From Umbelopsis ramanniana AG (lineage: Eukaryota > Mucoromycota > Umbelopsidomycetes > Umbelopsidales > Umbelopsidaceae): a stretch of DNA of 64,000 nt. Position 1 is the stretch's first letter. Every line of letters begins with the position of its first letter. The position numbers and the translations under genes were made by a program. Shown here piece by piece: positions 19,952 through 30,655 of this stretch. The stretch lies in assembly GCF_025399195.1 (NCBI RefSeq), contig NW_026252097.1, positions 62,001-126,000 on the forward strand, in the 5' to 3' direction. Under the pieces are notes generated by a model that was not told the DNA's origin, made no database searches, and worked only from the letters and a program-made list of their open reading frames with translations.

Positions 19952-21194
19952 TTATTTAATTTCTTTTCCTTGTTTTTTGGCATTCATGGTGGCGCATATA
20001 GTGTACATTGTCTCTAGGTAAGGAACACTAATACCCTTAGCTTTGGCTCGTCGTACCGGGTTACCGAGAATGACCTCAGTTTCCATTGGCTGGTTTCGTA
20101 TGGCATCCAAATGCATAGATGGTCGATATCCAGGTCCAATATTGGCTACTCTGTTGTATTGTTTCGCAAGTAGCTCATCAACATCGAATTCATATCCGTA
20201 AGAGACGGCGGCCCTAGCAACGTCTTGCATTACATTTTTGAACAATTCCGCTGTCATAGGGTTGGAAATCACTCCGTGCGTATCCATGTCTGTTGTGACA
20301 CATAGAGAAGCTGTAGGAGCAATCCTAGTATAATATAAACCGTTAACATCATTTTACTAGCTGCCATCGTTATAAAGCTACTCACAATATAAGCTTCTGC
20401 CATCGCGGCAGCTCAATATCAGGTACGGTTTGGATAGAAACATCCCCTTTTTTGAAAAGGTCCATCAATCGATCGGCTTGCTGCTTTCCATTCTCTGTTG
20501 ATACCGGATATTCTGCCATAACAAGGTTTTCGTCTCCCATCATTTTAATCTCTCCAGGAGAAATTTGGGATGTTGCAATATATGCCACGACAGATATCAA
20601 TACATTGTTAGGGAATGCCTCAGCCAGAGAATCCTCAATGCCAATACCGTTCTGAATGAGGACGATGGATGTTTTACCGATCGTCACGGCTACAATAGGG
20701 CAAGTTGCATCAATAAGCTATGCGGCAACCCCGGCCAAAAAAAAAAAGGTTGTGCTGCTCTCTGTACCTGGTCTAATAATTTCTCCAACATCATACACGT
20801 CGGGTAAAGCTTTCATTGTAACAATGATGTAGTCGTACTCTACTTCGGCTGCTTCGCTGGTGGTGCGGAACACTGAGTTGGTTAAGGAGTCAGTCACGAT
20901 AACGGAACAATGACATTTTTGCGAAAATTAAGCCAGGTGCATACCCTTTGTAGGTCGGAATTCGCCACTTCCCCATTTGGCTGAAGTGATAGTGAATCCA
21001 TGTTGGCTGACCACGTCGAAATTAGAGCGACAAACTGTCATTACTTCGGCATTCTGTGCCAATCTCCATGCATATGTACATCCCAGGGCGCCAGTTCCAA
21101 CTAAAGGGAATGAGTAAGTTCAGGGTAACAGTCAGTCGAGCGAGCTATGAAGCTTACCAATAAGCACTTTAGGTTTTCCGATATCTTCACTCAT
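19952..21194 (-). CDS. Ketopantoate reductase, copy A
   Basis: Five exons on the minus strand starting MSEDIGKPKVLIG at 21194. The Rossmann fold opens with VGTGALGCTYAWRLAQ (GxGxxG dinucleotide site). VTMKALPD and LIQNGIGIED follow, with the conserved Asn-Gly of the active site. The C-terminal helical domain has GPGYRPSMHLDAIRNQPMET and GNPVRRAKAKGISVPYLET, a typical PanE/ApbA ending with the substrate-binding Ser and Glu region. 2-dehydropantoate 2-reductase uses NADPH to make pantoate for CoA. Copy B lies immediately upstream in the same orientation (164 bp between them) with matching exon layout, so these are tandem paralogues. One could have shifted to another 2-oxo substrate. Confidence 0.9.
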
Positions 21195-21358
21195 GGTTAA
21201 ACAGAAGAAGGAGAGAAACGGCGTCGGTATTTATATTGTGTCAAGGTTGATGGCTGCATAAAAAGTCAGGCACAAACACCGCCTGTTCGGCAACTTTAAT
21301 ACAATTACAAATTGAAATTTCTGCTTGCTGAGACTCTGAACATTGTATTTATTGAATT

Positions 21359-22617
21359 TTAAATCCTGGCTTCAACTTTGATTTTTCCTTGTTTGCTAGC
21401 ATTGATTGCAGAACAAATGGAATATATGCTTTCAAGATATGGCACACTCACTCCATTCTTCTGAGCGAGACGTAGAGGATTTCCTATAATGACTTCAACC
21501 TCCATTGGTTGTCCCCGGTCTGAGTCCAAGAGCATACTTGGCCTGTAATCGCTAGCAACAGAGTTTGTATTCTTAAACATTTGTGCAATTTCATGCTCTG
21601 CGTCAAATCCATGTCCATATGAATTGGCTGCTCGAATAACATCCTCCATGATATGCTTGACCAGAGTGACGCTAGGTTCATGCGCAAGTACTTGCGAGGT
21701 ATTGAGGTTCGTAGCAACGCATACGGCAGAGAAAGAAGCATTCCTAAATTTGGTATATTAGTACGCTACTCGAGGGTAATTTATTTAAGCCCTCTGTCCT
21801 TACCAAATAAGCTTTTGCCATCGAATGCGATTGATATCAGGAATCTGTTTAATGGTCACCCCTCCTGCCTTCATAAGTTCTAAAAATTCTTCGGCTGCTT
21901 TGGCACTCTTCTCGTCGCCCTTGGGATATTGTGACATCAGAAGATGCTCGTCTCCCATCATTACAATATTGCCGGCTGATGTTTGGGAAGTTCCAATATA
22001 AGCGACAACGGATAGCAGTGGATTGGATGGGAATGCATCTGCAATAGGTTGTTCGATGCCTAAACCATTTTGGATAAGAACAATGGTGGTTTTTCCGCTA
22101 GTGATGGCTAATTTGAGAGCGGGCCAGTCAGTTCATCAGAGTTATATCATCAACGAGCGAGTATGCTTATATATCTCTAACCTGGACGAATGATTTGGCT
22201 CAAGTCAACGATGTCTGGTAGTGCTTTCATGGTCACAACAACGTAATCAAATTCGTCTTTTGCAGCTTCACTGGTATTCTTTATGACTGGATTGAGGTAT
22301 CAGAAATAGGAGATTGATATGAACCGAAAACATTGAACCAACACTTACCAGAAAATGGTCGGAATGTCCCTTCACCCCACTTTTTTGATTTTATAGCGAA
22401 TCCATCACGACGAACTACATCATAGTTTGAGCGACATACGGTTGTCACAGCTGCAGTTTGTGACATACGCCAACCATATATACAGCCAACAGCACCAGTA
22501 CCGACTATAGCGAACGAAAGGAGTATGAATACGAATAAAGCTAAAGTACAGACTACTTGATCCCACTTACCGATCAAGGCTTTGAGATTTTGCAAAGGTG
22601 CAGCCATTTGTAACGAT
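21359..22617 (-). CDS. Ketopantoate reductase, copy B
   Basis: Starts MAAPLQNLKALIG at the ATG at 22617-22615 and has the same exon plan as copy A, including an intron splitting the first glycine of the GxGxxG motif. The Rossmann segment reads VGTGAVGCIYGWRMSQ and the C-terminal domain SDYRPSMLLDSDRGQPMEVE with GNPLRLAQKNGVSVPYLES. The stop is at 21359 after KQGKIKVEARI. Pairwise similarity to copy A is moderate and the copies differ throughout, so the duplication is not recent. The start is only 99 bp from the ATG of the divergent RCC1-repeat gene, so the two share one compact promoter. Function as in copy A: NADPH-dependent reduction of 2-dehydropantoate, or of a related 2-oxoacid. Confidence 0.9.
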
Positions 22618-22716
22618 TGACAATTGGGAGTTAGTTGGGAGAACAACGTGGGGATTAAAAAAAGTGTCAAAAAGTAGGATGTCTTGCTTTTTAACTTTCG
22701 CAGTTACTCAGCAGAT
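22618..22716. promoter_or_regulatory. Compact divergent promoter, ketopantoate reductase B / RCC1-repeat gene
   Basis: Only 99 bp separate the two start codons, so both promoters and both 5' leaders must fit here. A poly-A tract (ATTAAAAAAAG) lies near 22656-22666. No named element is certain. Confidence 0.45.
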
Positions 22717-23814
22717 ATGCCAGTTTATTGCTTCGGGTCCAATGGCAATGGTCAGCTAGGGATTGGTCACGACATAGATCTTCGAATACCAGAGAAGTGC
22801 TCTTTGAACGTTCCGGACTCTTCCATAGCCAAAATAACGGCAGGTGGTAACCACTCAGCATTACTGACAACCGACGGCGACATCTATTTCTGTGGCGATA
22901 ATAGTCAAGGTCAATGTGCTGACGTGACCTCCAGCACCTTTCAGAAATCACAAACGTTAGCTGGAAAAAACTGGAAAGATGTTGCGTGCGGCTGGTCTTT
23001 CACTATCCTTGTCGATAACTTTGGACAAGCGTACTCGCTAGGCGCGGGTAACCGCGGAGAGCTTGGTCACGATGATAAGCTCTTCAAAACAAACATGGCC
23101 GTCGCCATCAGAGGCGTAAACCGAATTGCCACTATTGCATGTGGCTACCGACATGTGGTTGCTTTGTCCATAGACGGTGTGGCTATGGGTTGGGGCTCCA
23201 ATAGCTCCGGTCAACTCGGCACGGCTGCATTTCATGACAAGAAAACGAAGTCCGTCTTACCGACTATCATTTTCCAGGATAACGTAGCTGCAATCGCTTG
23301 CGGCCAAACGCACTCTGTGTTTTTGGATGGGGCTGGAAAAGTATATACCCTGGGGCTCAACAAATATGGTCAACTCGGCAAATTCGATCCATTAGAACGG
23401 GATCGATCAGACCAGCCAACGCTCAGTCTTTTGCCTGCACGAGCAGTCAATATTTCATGTGGATGGCATAATACCGTTGTGCTCACAGACACCCACGAAA
23501 TATGGGGTTGGGGGAGAAATGATCATGGACAGCTGAAGGGCATTGAAGCTACGGGAGATGGATGGCGAGACAAACCGGTCAACTTGGCGTGGAAACCTGT
23601 TCGCTTGCAACAACCAAGTACAGCTCAGGACATGATCTGCGGGTCGGAACATGTGCTATGTATATCCAACGGCGCTGTGTATGCATGGGGCTGGAATGAA
23701 CACGGCAACTGCGCTACCACTGATGCGGATGTGTTTGCGCCCTATGCTTTGTCGCTCGCCAATCCCAGGATGGTTGCAGCTGGATGTGCCACGTCGTGGG
23801 TTATAGCAGACTGA
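22717..23814 (+). CDS. RCC1-repeat (ATS1-like) propeller protein
   Basis: An intronless 365-residue protein from the ATG at 22717. It is made almost wholly of RCC1 repeats: CFGSNGNGQLGIGHD, FCGDNSQGQCADV, SLGAGNRGELGHDD, GWGSNSSGQLGTAA, TLGLNKYGQLGKFD, GWGRNDHGQLKGIE and AWGWNEHGNCATTD, each with the usual CG(x)HS/T partner strand. Seven blades close a propeller, with the first strand at the N-terminus and the end at SWVIAD. Proteins that are only a short RCC1 propeller include yeast Ats1 and human SERGEF/RCCD1. Nuclear Ran-GEF RCC1 usually has an N-terminal basic tail, which is missing here, so the Ran exchange factor is less likely. The partner is unknown. Confidence 0.85.
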   Translation: MPVYCFGSNGNGQLGIGHDIDLRIPEKCSLNVPDSSIAKITAGGNHSALLTTDGDIYFCGDNSQGQCADVTSSTFQKSQTLAGKNWKDVACGWSFTILVDNFGQAYSLGAGNRGELGHDDKLFKTNMAVAIRGVNRIATIACGYRHVVALSIDGVAMGWGSNSSGQLGTAAFHDKKTKSVLPTIIFQDNVAAIACGQTHSVFLDGAGKVYTLGLNKYGQLGKFDPLERDRSDQPTLSLLPARAVNISCGWHNTVVLTDTHEIWGWGRNDHGQLKGIEATGDGWRDKPVNLAWKPVRLQQPSTAQDMICGSEHVLCISNGAVYAWGWNEHGNCATTDADVFAPYALSLANPRMVAAGCATSWVIAD

Positions 23815-23993
23815 CCTTTGCTCGATCGCCATACCAATAGATTACATATGATGACAAGGGCTAATTTAGTACCACCTGTAAATATAAAAGACTGCTTATA
23901 ATCATACTTTGATGCGTTGTAACATAATTGTATCCAAGGACTGGAATGATCTTTATTAGCGACATTTTGTACAGGTGGAAAGTAAGGATCTAT

Positions 23994-26900
23994 TTAAACT
24001 TTTGACTGCAGTCGGTGTGTTTCTTCCGGAGTACAGTTTAGCATAGTTGTAATAACGGGAATGAGTCTCGCCTAGCAGAAAATGAATAAGTTAAAGTGAA
24101 ATCTACTGATTCATGGCATATTACTCTAACTCACCCTTGTTCGCTTGTCCTCAATAAACTTGATAAACACGTTCTTCAAGTATTCAATGTTAACTTCTGG
24201 CGGTGTCCCAGTGGCTGACGCATTCCTTGGTATATTAAGTGACATTCTAGCTGAAGGAGGAGAGGATTCAGACAATCCGATATGAGAGTCAGACCGGGAT
24301 GGTGGAGATGTATGATTGCTAGGAGCATAATTGGGTCTGGAGAACTTGCGGATTTCTTCTTGAAGTGTCTGAAATAATAAACAAAATCAGGGAGTCTGTT
24401 ACGGGTTGTCTTTACAACATACTATGTTTTTGCTCACCTTATTCAACATCTTGAGATGGCTCTCTTTGACCTTGATCTCCTCTATCTGCTTATTTCGACT
24501 TTCCAAATCCTTCGATAGATTATCATTGATATCCTTGATCCGTTTCTGTAGTAAGAGATTGTTAGCATACATCATTACACATATAAAAGACCACTTCATC
24601 TTGAGATCCACCTACCAATTCACCCTCAAGAGAATTCCAATGTTCCTTGTCATTTTCCCAATCGCTGGAAAGCTTGGATACATTCTCTTCCAAATCCTTG
24701 TTGCGCAAACTAGCCGACTCGAGGCCTTGTTGTAACTTCTCTATCGATGCAGAACGCTCTTCGATTTCCTTCTTGGCGTTGTCAAGGACTTGTCCAAGGT
24801 TTTCTAGTTTCTTCTGAGCGTCATCCAAATGGCTCTGAAGTTGATCAGATTCGGTTCGCTTTATGTTCTCCAAGTCACTTAGTTGCTTCTCAAGCTCGCT
24901 GATTTTCACTTTCTTTTCATCTGCCTCTTTCTGTGCATCTGCGCTTTGTTGACGTAGTTCTGAAATTTGCTTAGATGACACGCCCTTAGCTTCCGCTAGA
25001 GCTGCTCTGAGAGTGTTACACTCTTCCTCAGACTTCTTGAGAGAAGAAACCTGCTCATCCAAATGGGTTTGCAATCCATTTGATGCGTTTCGAGCTGTTT
25101 CTAGTTCATCCTGAGCAAGCTTGAGTTGTTGCTTTGTCTCGGCAAGTGTATCATTGTACTCGGACTCTTTCCTGGTGGCCTCAGCAAGTTGCTCTTTGAC
25201 GCCATTGATGCTAGTTTGATACTCTTGACGCTGTTTGTCCAATTTTTCATTTAAAGAAGATTCGGTTTCCTTGACGTTCTGCTGTGCAGCAATGAGTTGA
25301 TCAGTGAGCTCAGATAACTGACCTTTGAAGATATTTATCTCCTCTGTCAGATTAGACCTATCCTTTTCCAATTTGGTGGCTCGTTGCGTTGATGCATTTA
25401 AATCTTTAGTGATAGATTCGACCTTCTGTTCTAACTCGCTAATATGTGAATCTCGTTGATGTATCGTTTCTTTGGCAAAAGTAAGAGACTCTTCGATTTC
25501 TTTGCATTTCGTTTCGTGAGTTTTGATGGTCTCTTCAAGCGTTGAGATTTTGCCTTGAAGGACGGTAGCTGATTGAACTGCGGAAAGTTCAGCGTTCTTG
25601 TGCTTTTCAACCAGGCTATTCAGTTCTTCAATCTTGATGCTCAATTCCTTCGTAGCACTTTCGTGTGCGTTTTGCTGTTGCTGAGAAAGAGTCTCCTGCT
25701 CAGCTTTCCAAGCAGAAATTTCATCACGCTCTTGTGTCACTTTTTGCAATAAAGCTGCAGCTTGCTCCCGCTCGGCTGTGAGAAGACTATGGCGCTCGCT
25801 GCCTTCTTCTTTCTCTGAAAGCAGTGCCAGCTTCTCTGATTCAAGACTTGCGATCTCCTCTAACTTTGCTTTGATTTCCGTGGCATTCGTTGCTCTCTCG
25901 CTTTCCACCGCTTGTCTTTCGGTCTCCATCATAGCCTTAAGGTTGTCAATAGTGCTGGTGAGATCTGTAACCTTGGCTTCCAACTCTCCAGCGTCACGAA
26001 GCTGTTGCTCTACTTGGTGTAATTTTTCCTTGACGGTCGAAAGCTCAGCTAGGCCACTGTCATATTTTGCTTGCAAGGCTGCATACTCCTTCTGCACATT
26101 CTCGCTCTCAAGACGTTGTGTTTCTGACTGTTGCAAGTTTGCCTTGGTCTCGGAAAGTTCGGCATGACAGCTGTTATATTGTGCTTGCAGATTATCATGT
26201 TCTTTTCGAAGATTCTCAATTTCACCAAGCTGTACCAAGGACTGCTCCAGCTTTGCCCTTTCGTCGGATAATTCAACTTGACAACTGTCATACTGTGCTT
26301 GCAAGTCATTATACTTCTTTTGAAGATCTTCGTGCTGAGCCGTAGTATGAGATGTTTCATTTGCGCTGGTGGTGCCGTTTGCTTTAAATTCTTCCAGCTC
26401 TGTAGAAAGGTTTTTGATTATGCCTTCCTTTTCAAGAATGCGTTTTTCAGCTTCTCGGTTTTGCTCCTGCAATTTGGATAACTTTTTGCTGGAATTGCGC
26501 TCAAAATTCTGCCGCTCTTGGTTGATCTTGTCAAGTTTTTGCTGAAGAGCCACCGCCTTATTACCTTGCTTTGAATTTTGTCCATTGGCGGGTTTTGGTT
26601 CATCTTCCTTTTTGCGTAGCTCCTCAAGGGAGGATTCAAGAGCAGATATTTTCTTCAAATGCTCTTCTTTCTCTTGACCAAACTTCGCTATGTGGCTGTT
26701 CAACTCTGCGGTATTAGTTTGAACAAGGTTCATTTCACTGCTAGTTTTGGCTTCTAGTGCTTTGGCTTCTTCTAATGCCTCATTGGCTGCCTTCAGCTGC
26801 ACTTTCAAATCTAAATGACGCCAACGCGATAGTTAGTACATATAGTATGTCTCTAAAGACAACCTTCATCTCCTCCCAGTATTTTGATCTGCATAAGGCG

Positions 26901-28041
26901 ATGCTTTCATACCTTCAATCTGCTCTTGTGAGCGACCGACATTCTGATCCTTCTCATTGATGGAAGTCTTGAGAGACTCAAGCTCATCACTAGTTACCTT
27001 CAATTGCTTCTGCACATCTTTCGTTGCAAGACACAGCAAAAATATTCCTCAGTCAGCGTCATTTCTTCCATCTATAGGTATAACATTTCTTAGATCATAC
27101 CTTCAGATTGTTCCATTTGTTTCTTGAAGTCCGCCAGGTCAGATTTGGCGTGGTTTGCTTGGCTGATGTTCTCATTGGCAGTAGCTTGACTCTTGTCGAG
27201 TTCACTCTTTACCATGTCTAATTGTTGCTTCCACTCTAAATATATCATCATTGATTCGTTAGTTTCAACAGCTATTCTCGATATCGGAATTCCGAAAGTC
27301 CTTTCGCATACCTTTAGCTTCTTCCAACTGTGTCTTCAAATCTGTATTTTCTTGGTTGATACGGTCAACATGGCTTGATTTCTCGTTGACATCAATTTGA
27401 CACTTCTCTAGCGCGCTTGAAGCTTCTGTTAATTTCCTCTTCAATTCTGATAGCTCTTCCTCCTTCTTTTTGGTAGCTGCTTCGAACACATCTTTCTGCT
27501 CGCGCAACAAGTGGTCAGATCCAGCCTTGTGTTCTTCTGCAGTCGTTTGGATCCGCTTCTCGAGTTCTTCGATTTTGGATTTCATATTAGCGTTGTCTTG
27601 ATTCACTTTATCGACGTGCTCTTCCAGCTGTTTCTTTTCCTCAAGCTCAACCTTCAGCTGCTCTACGTCGGCCTTGAGCTGTTCGTTGCGCTGGTTGGCT
27701 TTCAGCAACTGATCTTGAATCTCAGAAAGCTCGGATTTACAGGCATCGTGGCTGGATTCCAGTCCATTGACAGGTTCATCCGTAGCAGTTTTAGACCCCT
27801 CGACTGATTCACCTTGGGATTGCGTCGATTTCAGCTTTTGTAGTTGCTCTTCCAGCTCCTTATTTCGGCGATTCGCTTCGTCTAATTCACTTATGAAGTG
27901 CAACAGATTGTTTCTGGATTGCTCTTTTTCTAGGCGCAATTCCTCAACCTCATTCTTCAGCATAAGCAGCTCTTGGTTTGTTTTCTTGACACCACCTCCG
28001 AGTAACCCACTGCCGGTGGTGCCTGAGCGACCTTTGGACAT
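23994..28041 (-). CDS. GRIP-domain golgin (Imh1-like)
   Basis: About eight exons encode roughly 1,200 residues starting MSKGRSGTTGSGLLGGGVKK at 28041. From residue about 20 on it is nearly continuous coiled coil. The C-terminus, encoded at 24370-23994, is a GRIP domain: NIEYLKNVFIKFIEDKRTR, an intron, then ARLIPVITTMLNCTPEETHR. The tyrosine of EYLKNV is the residue that contacts Arl1-GTP in known GRIP domains, so recruitment to the trans-Golgi by Arl1 is expected. Golgins tether incoming vesicles. Three consecutive introns between 27313 and 26811 are all phase 1 and follow a GAAG or AAAG codon end, which hints at exon duplication within the coil. A Ser/Pro-rich linker precedes the GRIP domain. 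The stop is 180 bp from the convergent RCC1 gene. Confidence 0.88.
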
Positions 28042-28114
28042 TGTAGATCAAAAGTGTAAATGTATAAAAGGGACTCAGGGTCGAATGCGGTGGTTAAAAA
28101 AATTGGGTATGGTT

Positions 28115-30544
28115 TTATGAAATGGATTCAAGTATGTTTGTGAGGGTAGATTTGTCTAGAGGAAGGTACATAATCTCAGTTCCGTCTAAAGTTCTTCTAC
28201 TTTGTATAATTTTATGGTCTCTGAATTCAGTAAGCTGTGTTCGGAACGTGATGTCGTTGCTAACAAAGAACGCCTCTCGACATTTGGTATAGTAGGCGTT
28301 GTAGGTCAAACCAACGCTTTCGTCGCCTCGTCCTTCCATGGTGGCCAGTTCCATTTCCATGACTTGATGCTCTGCTAATACCTTGAATATACCTCTTGCA
28401 TTGCTTGTCAATGATGCTAAAACATAATTGACACCGCGTGATCCTCCTAATTCACTCTGTCGAACCATGAGCGTGTTTTCGAAACTGGTTTCCACCAAAT
28501 AGTCATCGAACGTCGTAGCATCGTGCCAAATCCAGTTGAATCGCGATATCTTGATACTATCCCATAAAAGTCCAGCATTTATGTGATCAATAGATGCAAT
28601 GATGTGAATATTTGGACAAGATGCCAAGATGGATAGTGCTGTCTGCGCTCGCTCATTTCGTATGTTTGCGCCATCAATGTTATGAATCAATAAATAAATA
28701 TGCTCATATTCATTTTCGCCTCTTTGGAAATGTTCCATAATCAGGCTGACATGGTCTTGAATGGATCCAGTCGGGGAGTTGATACCAAGCGCACCTATGG
28801 ATAACTTATTCAATATATCCTTGATGGTGATGGAAGGGAAGTAGCCGTTCACAACAATCAGAGGTCCATCCGTGAGATAGGTCTGTGCAAATTTGGTCAA
28901 CAATTTTCGCTTAGATCCATATCCGTAGAAAAGCAAGTTGTAGTGTGATAAAAGCTCGAATTGCCATTGTGGAAATTGTCGTTCATGGAGAGAGTGCAAT
29001 ATAGCGATATCTTTGGCGTGCTTTTTCGGAGCCTGCGACAGCTTCGTCTTGAACTCTTGAGGGTCTAATATTGGAAGCTTAGACAGAGTGTTGTTTGATG
29101 TCTTATTCAATGCATGCAAATCTTGGAAATATCGTTCGTATCCATCTTTTTCCAGAGGATCTTTTGGTACTTCTTGTTCATCGTCGCTCTCATTCTCTTC
29201 ATCGTTATCAATTTCACTGTTGTCATCATCACTATCCACTTCATCTTCTTCGTTCAAAAGTTGTATCTGTCGATCTATGGCCCTCTTTTTCTTGGCAGTA
29301 CGATATACAGTGCTATCGGTCATTTCCAACTCCGTTGCTACATCATCACGTTGTCGCTTGCTGGATTCTCCCTGTTTAGCAGCATTTTTTGGTGGACGTC
29401 CACGCCTTCGAGGTTGCTGAATTTTCTCTTCATCAAGAGATCCAATGTTGTCTGATTCGTTATCGCTATCATGTTTGGCTGTGGCTATTTCTACTCGAAC
29501 CGCATTTTTCGGTGGACGCCCGCGTCGTCGAGGCTGAGGTATGTCCGCACCAAGCGATCCCCTATGAGTTGAATCTTTAGCATCAAGACCGTGCTTTTTA
29601 TTGGTAGTTGCTTCTACACGAGCGGCGTTTTTTGGTGGACGTCCACGTCGCCGAGGTTGTGGCACCTCTGTATCAAGAGATATCCTGGACAACTGTTCTT
29701 CTACTTCATCGCTACTGCGTTTGTTGGAGACATTATTTTCTACACGAACTGCATTCTTCGGTGGACGCCCACGTCGTCGAGGTTGCTGTACTTCTGTTTC
29801 ATCGCGACTGTGCTTGCCAGCGATAGCTTCTACGCGGACTGCATTCTTCGGTGGTCTTCCCCGTCGCCGAGGTTGAGGCGCTTCGTTCTCATGAGATCGC
29901 TGGTGATTTGATACTGATTCAGATTCATCACGTCGGCTTTTGTTGCTGGTAGACTGTTCAGCCTTCGCTGCATTTTTTGGCGGTCTTCCACGCCGCTTGG
30001 GCTTCTGTTCCTCTTCTTCGTCTGAGATAGCATGCCCTTCATGTGCTTCTGCTAATCGTTCACTAACTATATTAGCAAAGGATTGTTTCTTTGGCCGGCC
30101 TGCTTTGTTGGATGCTGTCGCCATCATAGCCATTTTCATCATGGATTCAACGCCTTTGCCTTTCAATTTGGACAAGCCAAATAAATTTCTACCAGTTGCT
30201 CCGTTTTCTTTGTCACTTCCACTGCCAGTCCCATCTATCTCTTCGTTAGTTTGCCCATTGTCGTCTTGCAGGCGGTTGTGTCGGTTTGGAGTGTGCAATA
30301 ATATTTGTTCTGCATCATCATGCTGCTTCAGCAGGTTGGGTATCTCGTCGGTGTCGTCAGTAGACGCGACTGTCAGTCCAGCATTATGGTACAGTTTCTT
30401 TCGTTCTAACCCTAGGAGGCCACGTTGAAGTCTCTTGGTTTTTGTTACTTCCGTTTCTCGAAATGCAGCTTTAGGGTGCACTGTGTTTATGAAATATTCC
30501 ATAACTCCATCATTGTCATGATCTCGTATGATAAGTTCAGACAT
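28115..30544 (-). CDS. ORC2: Origin recognition complex subunit 2 with AT-hook array
   Basis: A single exon of 809 residues from the ATG at 30544. Residues about 445-809 are the ORC2 core: DGYERYFQDLHALNKTSNNT, the FKTKL..PKKH segment, FYGYGSKRKLLTKFAQ in place of a Walker-like loop, VVNGYFPSITIKDIL, and FNWIWHDATTFDDYL followed by the winged-helix end. ORC2 is part of the six-subunit complex that marks replication origins. The N-terminal half is unusual. It has a degenerate GRPKK at residue 149 and six RGRPPK AT-hooks at about 185, 228, 258, 300, 341 and 381, separated by acidic, variable linkers, then an Asp/Glu tract. The stop is only 73 bp from the start of the downstream golgin gene. Confidence 0.92.
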   Translation of the reverse strand: MSELIIRDHDNDGVMEYFINTVHPKAAFRETEVTKTKRLQRGLLGLERKKLYHNAGLTVASTDDTDEIPNLLKQHDDAEQILLHTPNRHNRLQDDNGQTNEEIDGTGSGSDKENGATGRNLFGLSKLKGKGVESMMKMAMMATASNKAGRPKKQSFANIVSERLAEAHEGHAISDEEEEQKPKRRGRPPKNAAKAEQSTSNKSRRDESESVSNHQRSHENEAPQPRRRGRPPKNAVRVEAIAGKHSRDETEVQQPRRRGRPPKNAVRVENNVSNKRSSDEVEEQLSRISLDTEVPQPRRRGRPPKNAARVEATTNKKHGLDAKDSTHRGSLGADIPQPRRRGRPPKNAVRVEIATAKHDSDNESDNIGSLDEEKIQQPRRRGRPPKNAAKQGESSKRQRDDVATELEMTDSTVYRTAKKKRAIDRQIQLLNEEDEVDSDDDNSEIDNDEENESDDEQEVPKDPLEKDGYERYFQDLHALNKTSNNTLSKLPILDPQEFKTKLSQAPKKHAKDIAILHSLHERQFPQWQFELLSHYNLLFYGYGSKRKLLTKFAQTYLTDGPLIVVNGYFPSITIKDILNKLSIGALGINSPTGSIQDHVSLIMEHFQRGENEYEHIYLLIHNIDGANIRNERAQTALSILASCPNIHIIASIDHINAGLLWDSIKISRFNWIWHDATTFDDYLVETSFENTLMVRQSELGGSRGVNYVLASLTSNARGIFKVLAEHQVMEMELATMEGRGDESVGLTYNAYYTKCREAFFVSNDITFRTQLTEFRDHKIIQSRRTLDGTEIMYLPLDKSTLTNILESIS
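29372..30001 (-). repeat. Six coding AT-hook repeats in ORC2
   Basis: Six units of about 14 residues of the form QPRRRGRPPKNAVRVE are spaced 26-43 residues apart. At DNA level each unit uses different third-position bases (for example GGTGGACGTCC versus GGTGGTCTTCC on the plus strand), so the peptide is held by selection and is not a fresh slippage product. AT-hooks bind the minor groove of AT-rich DNA through the RGR core. Confidence 0.85.
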
Positions 30545-30655
30545 GGCAATTCGGGTCAGGAAGATGTGGAAAATGTGTCAAGAACAAAATAAATAAGAAA
30601 ATTTCCAGCTTTAAGTGATTTTTTTCGTTGTCACACCTCTTCACAGCAAGAAGCA
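30545..30655. promoter_or_regulatory. Divergent promoter, ORC2 / SMU1-like gene
   Basis: 111 bp between the two start codons. It contains AT-rich sequence near 30580-30600 (AAATAAATAAGAAAAT) on the ORC2 side and a T6 tract near 30620. Specific sites cannot be assigned. Confidence 0.4.

Noticed and set aside
22717-23814. RCC1-repeat protein as the Ran guanine-nucleotide exchange factor
   Set aside because: The N-terminal basic tail usual in nuclear RCC1 is missing and the repeats fit short Ats1-type propellers better.
26067-26345. Plus-strand frames opposite the golgin coiled coil
   Set aside because: They are shadows: the regular Glu/Lys/Gln codons of the coil leave the complementary strand free of stops.
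29088-29455. Hydrophobic plus-strand frames opposite ORC2
   Set aside because: They mirror the Asp/Glu-rich tract and AT-hooks of ORC2, and have no start context or introns of their own.
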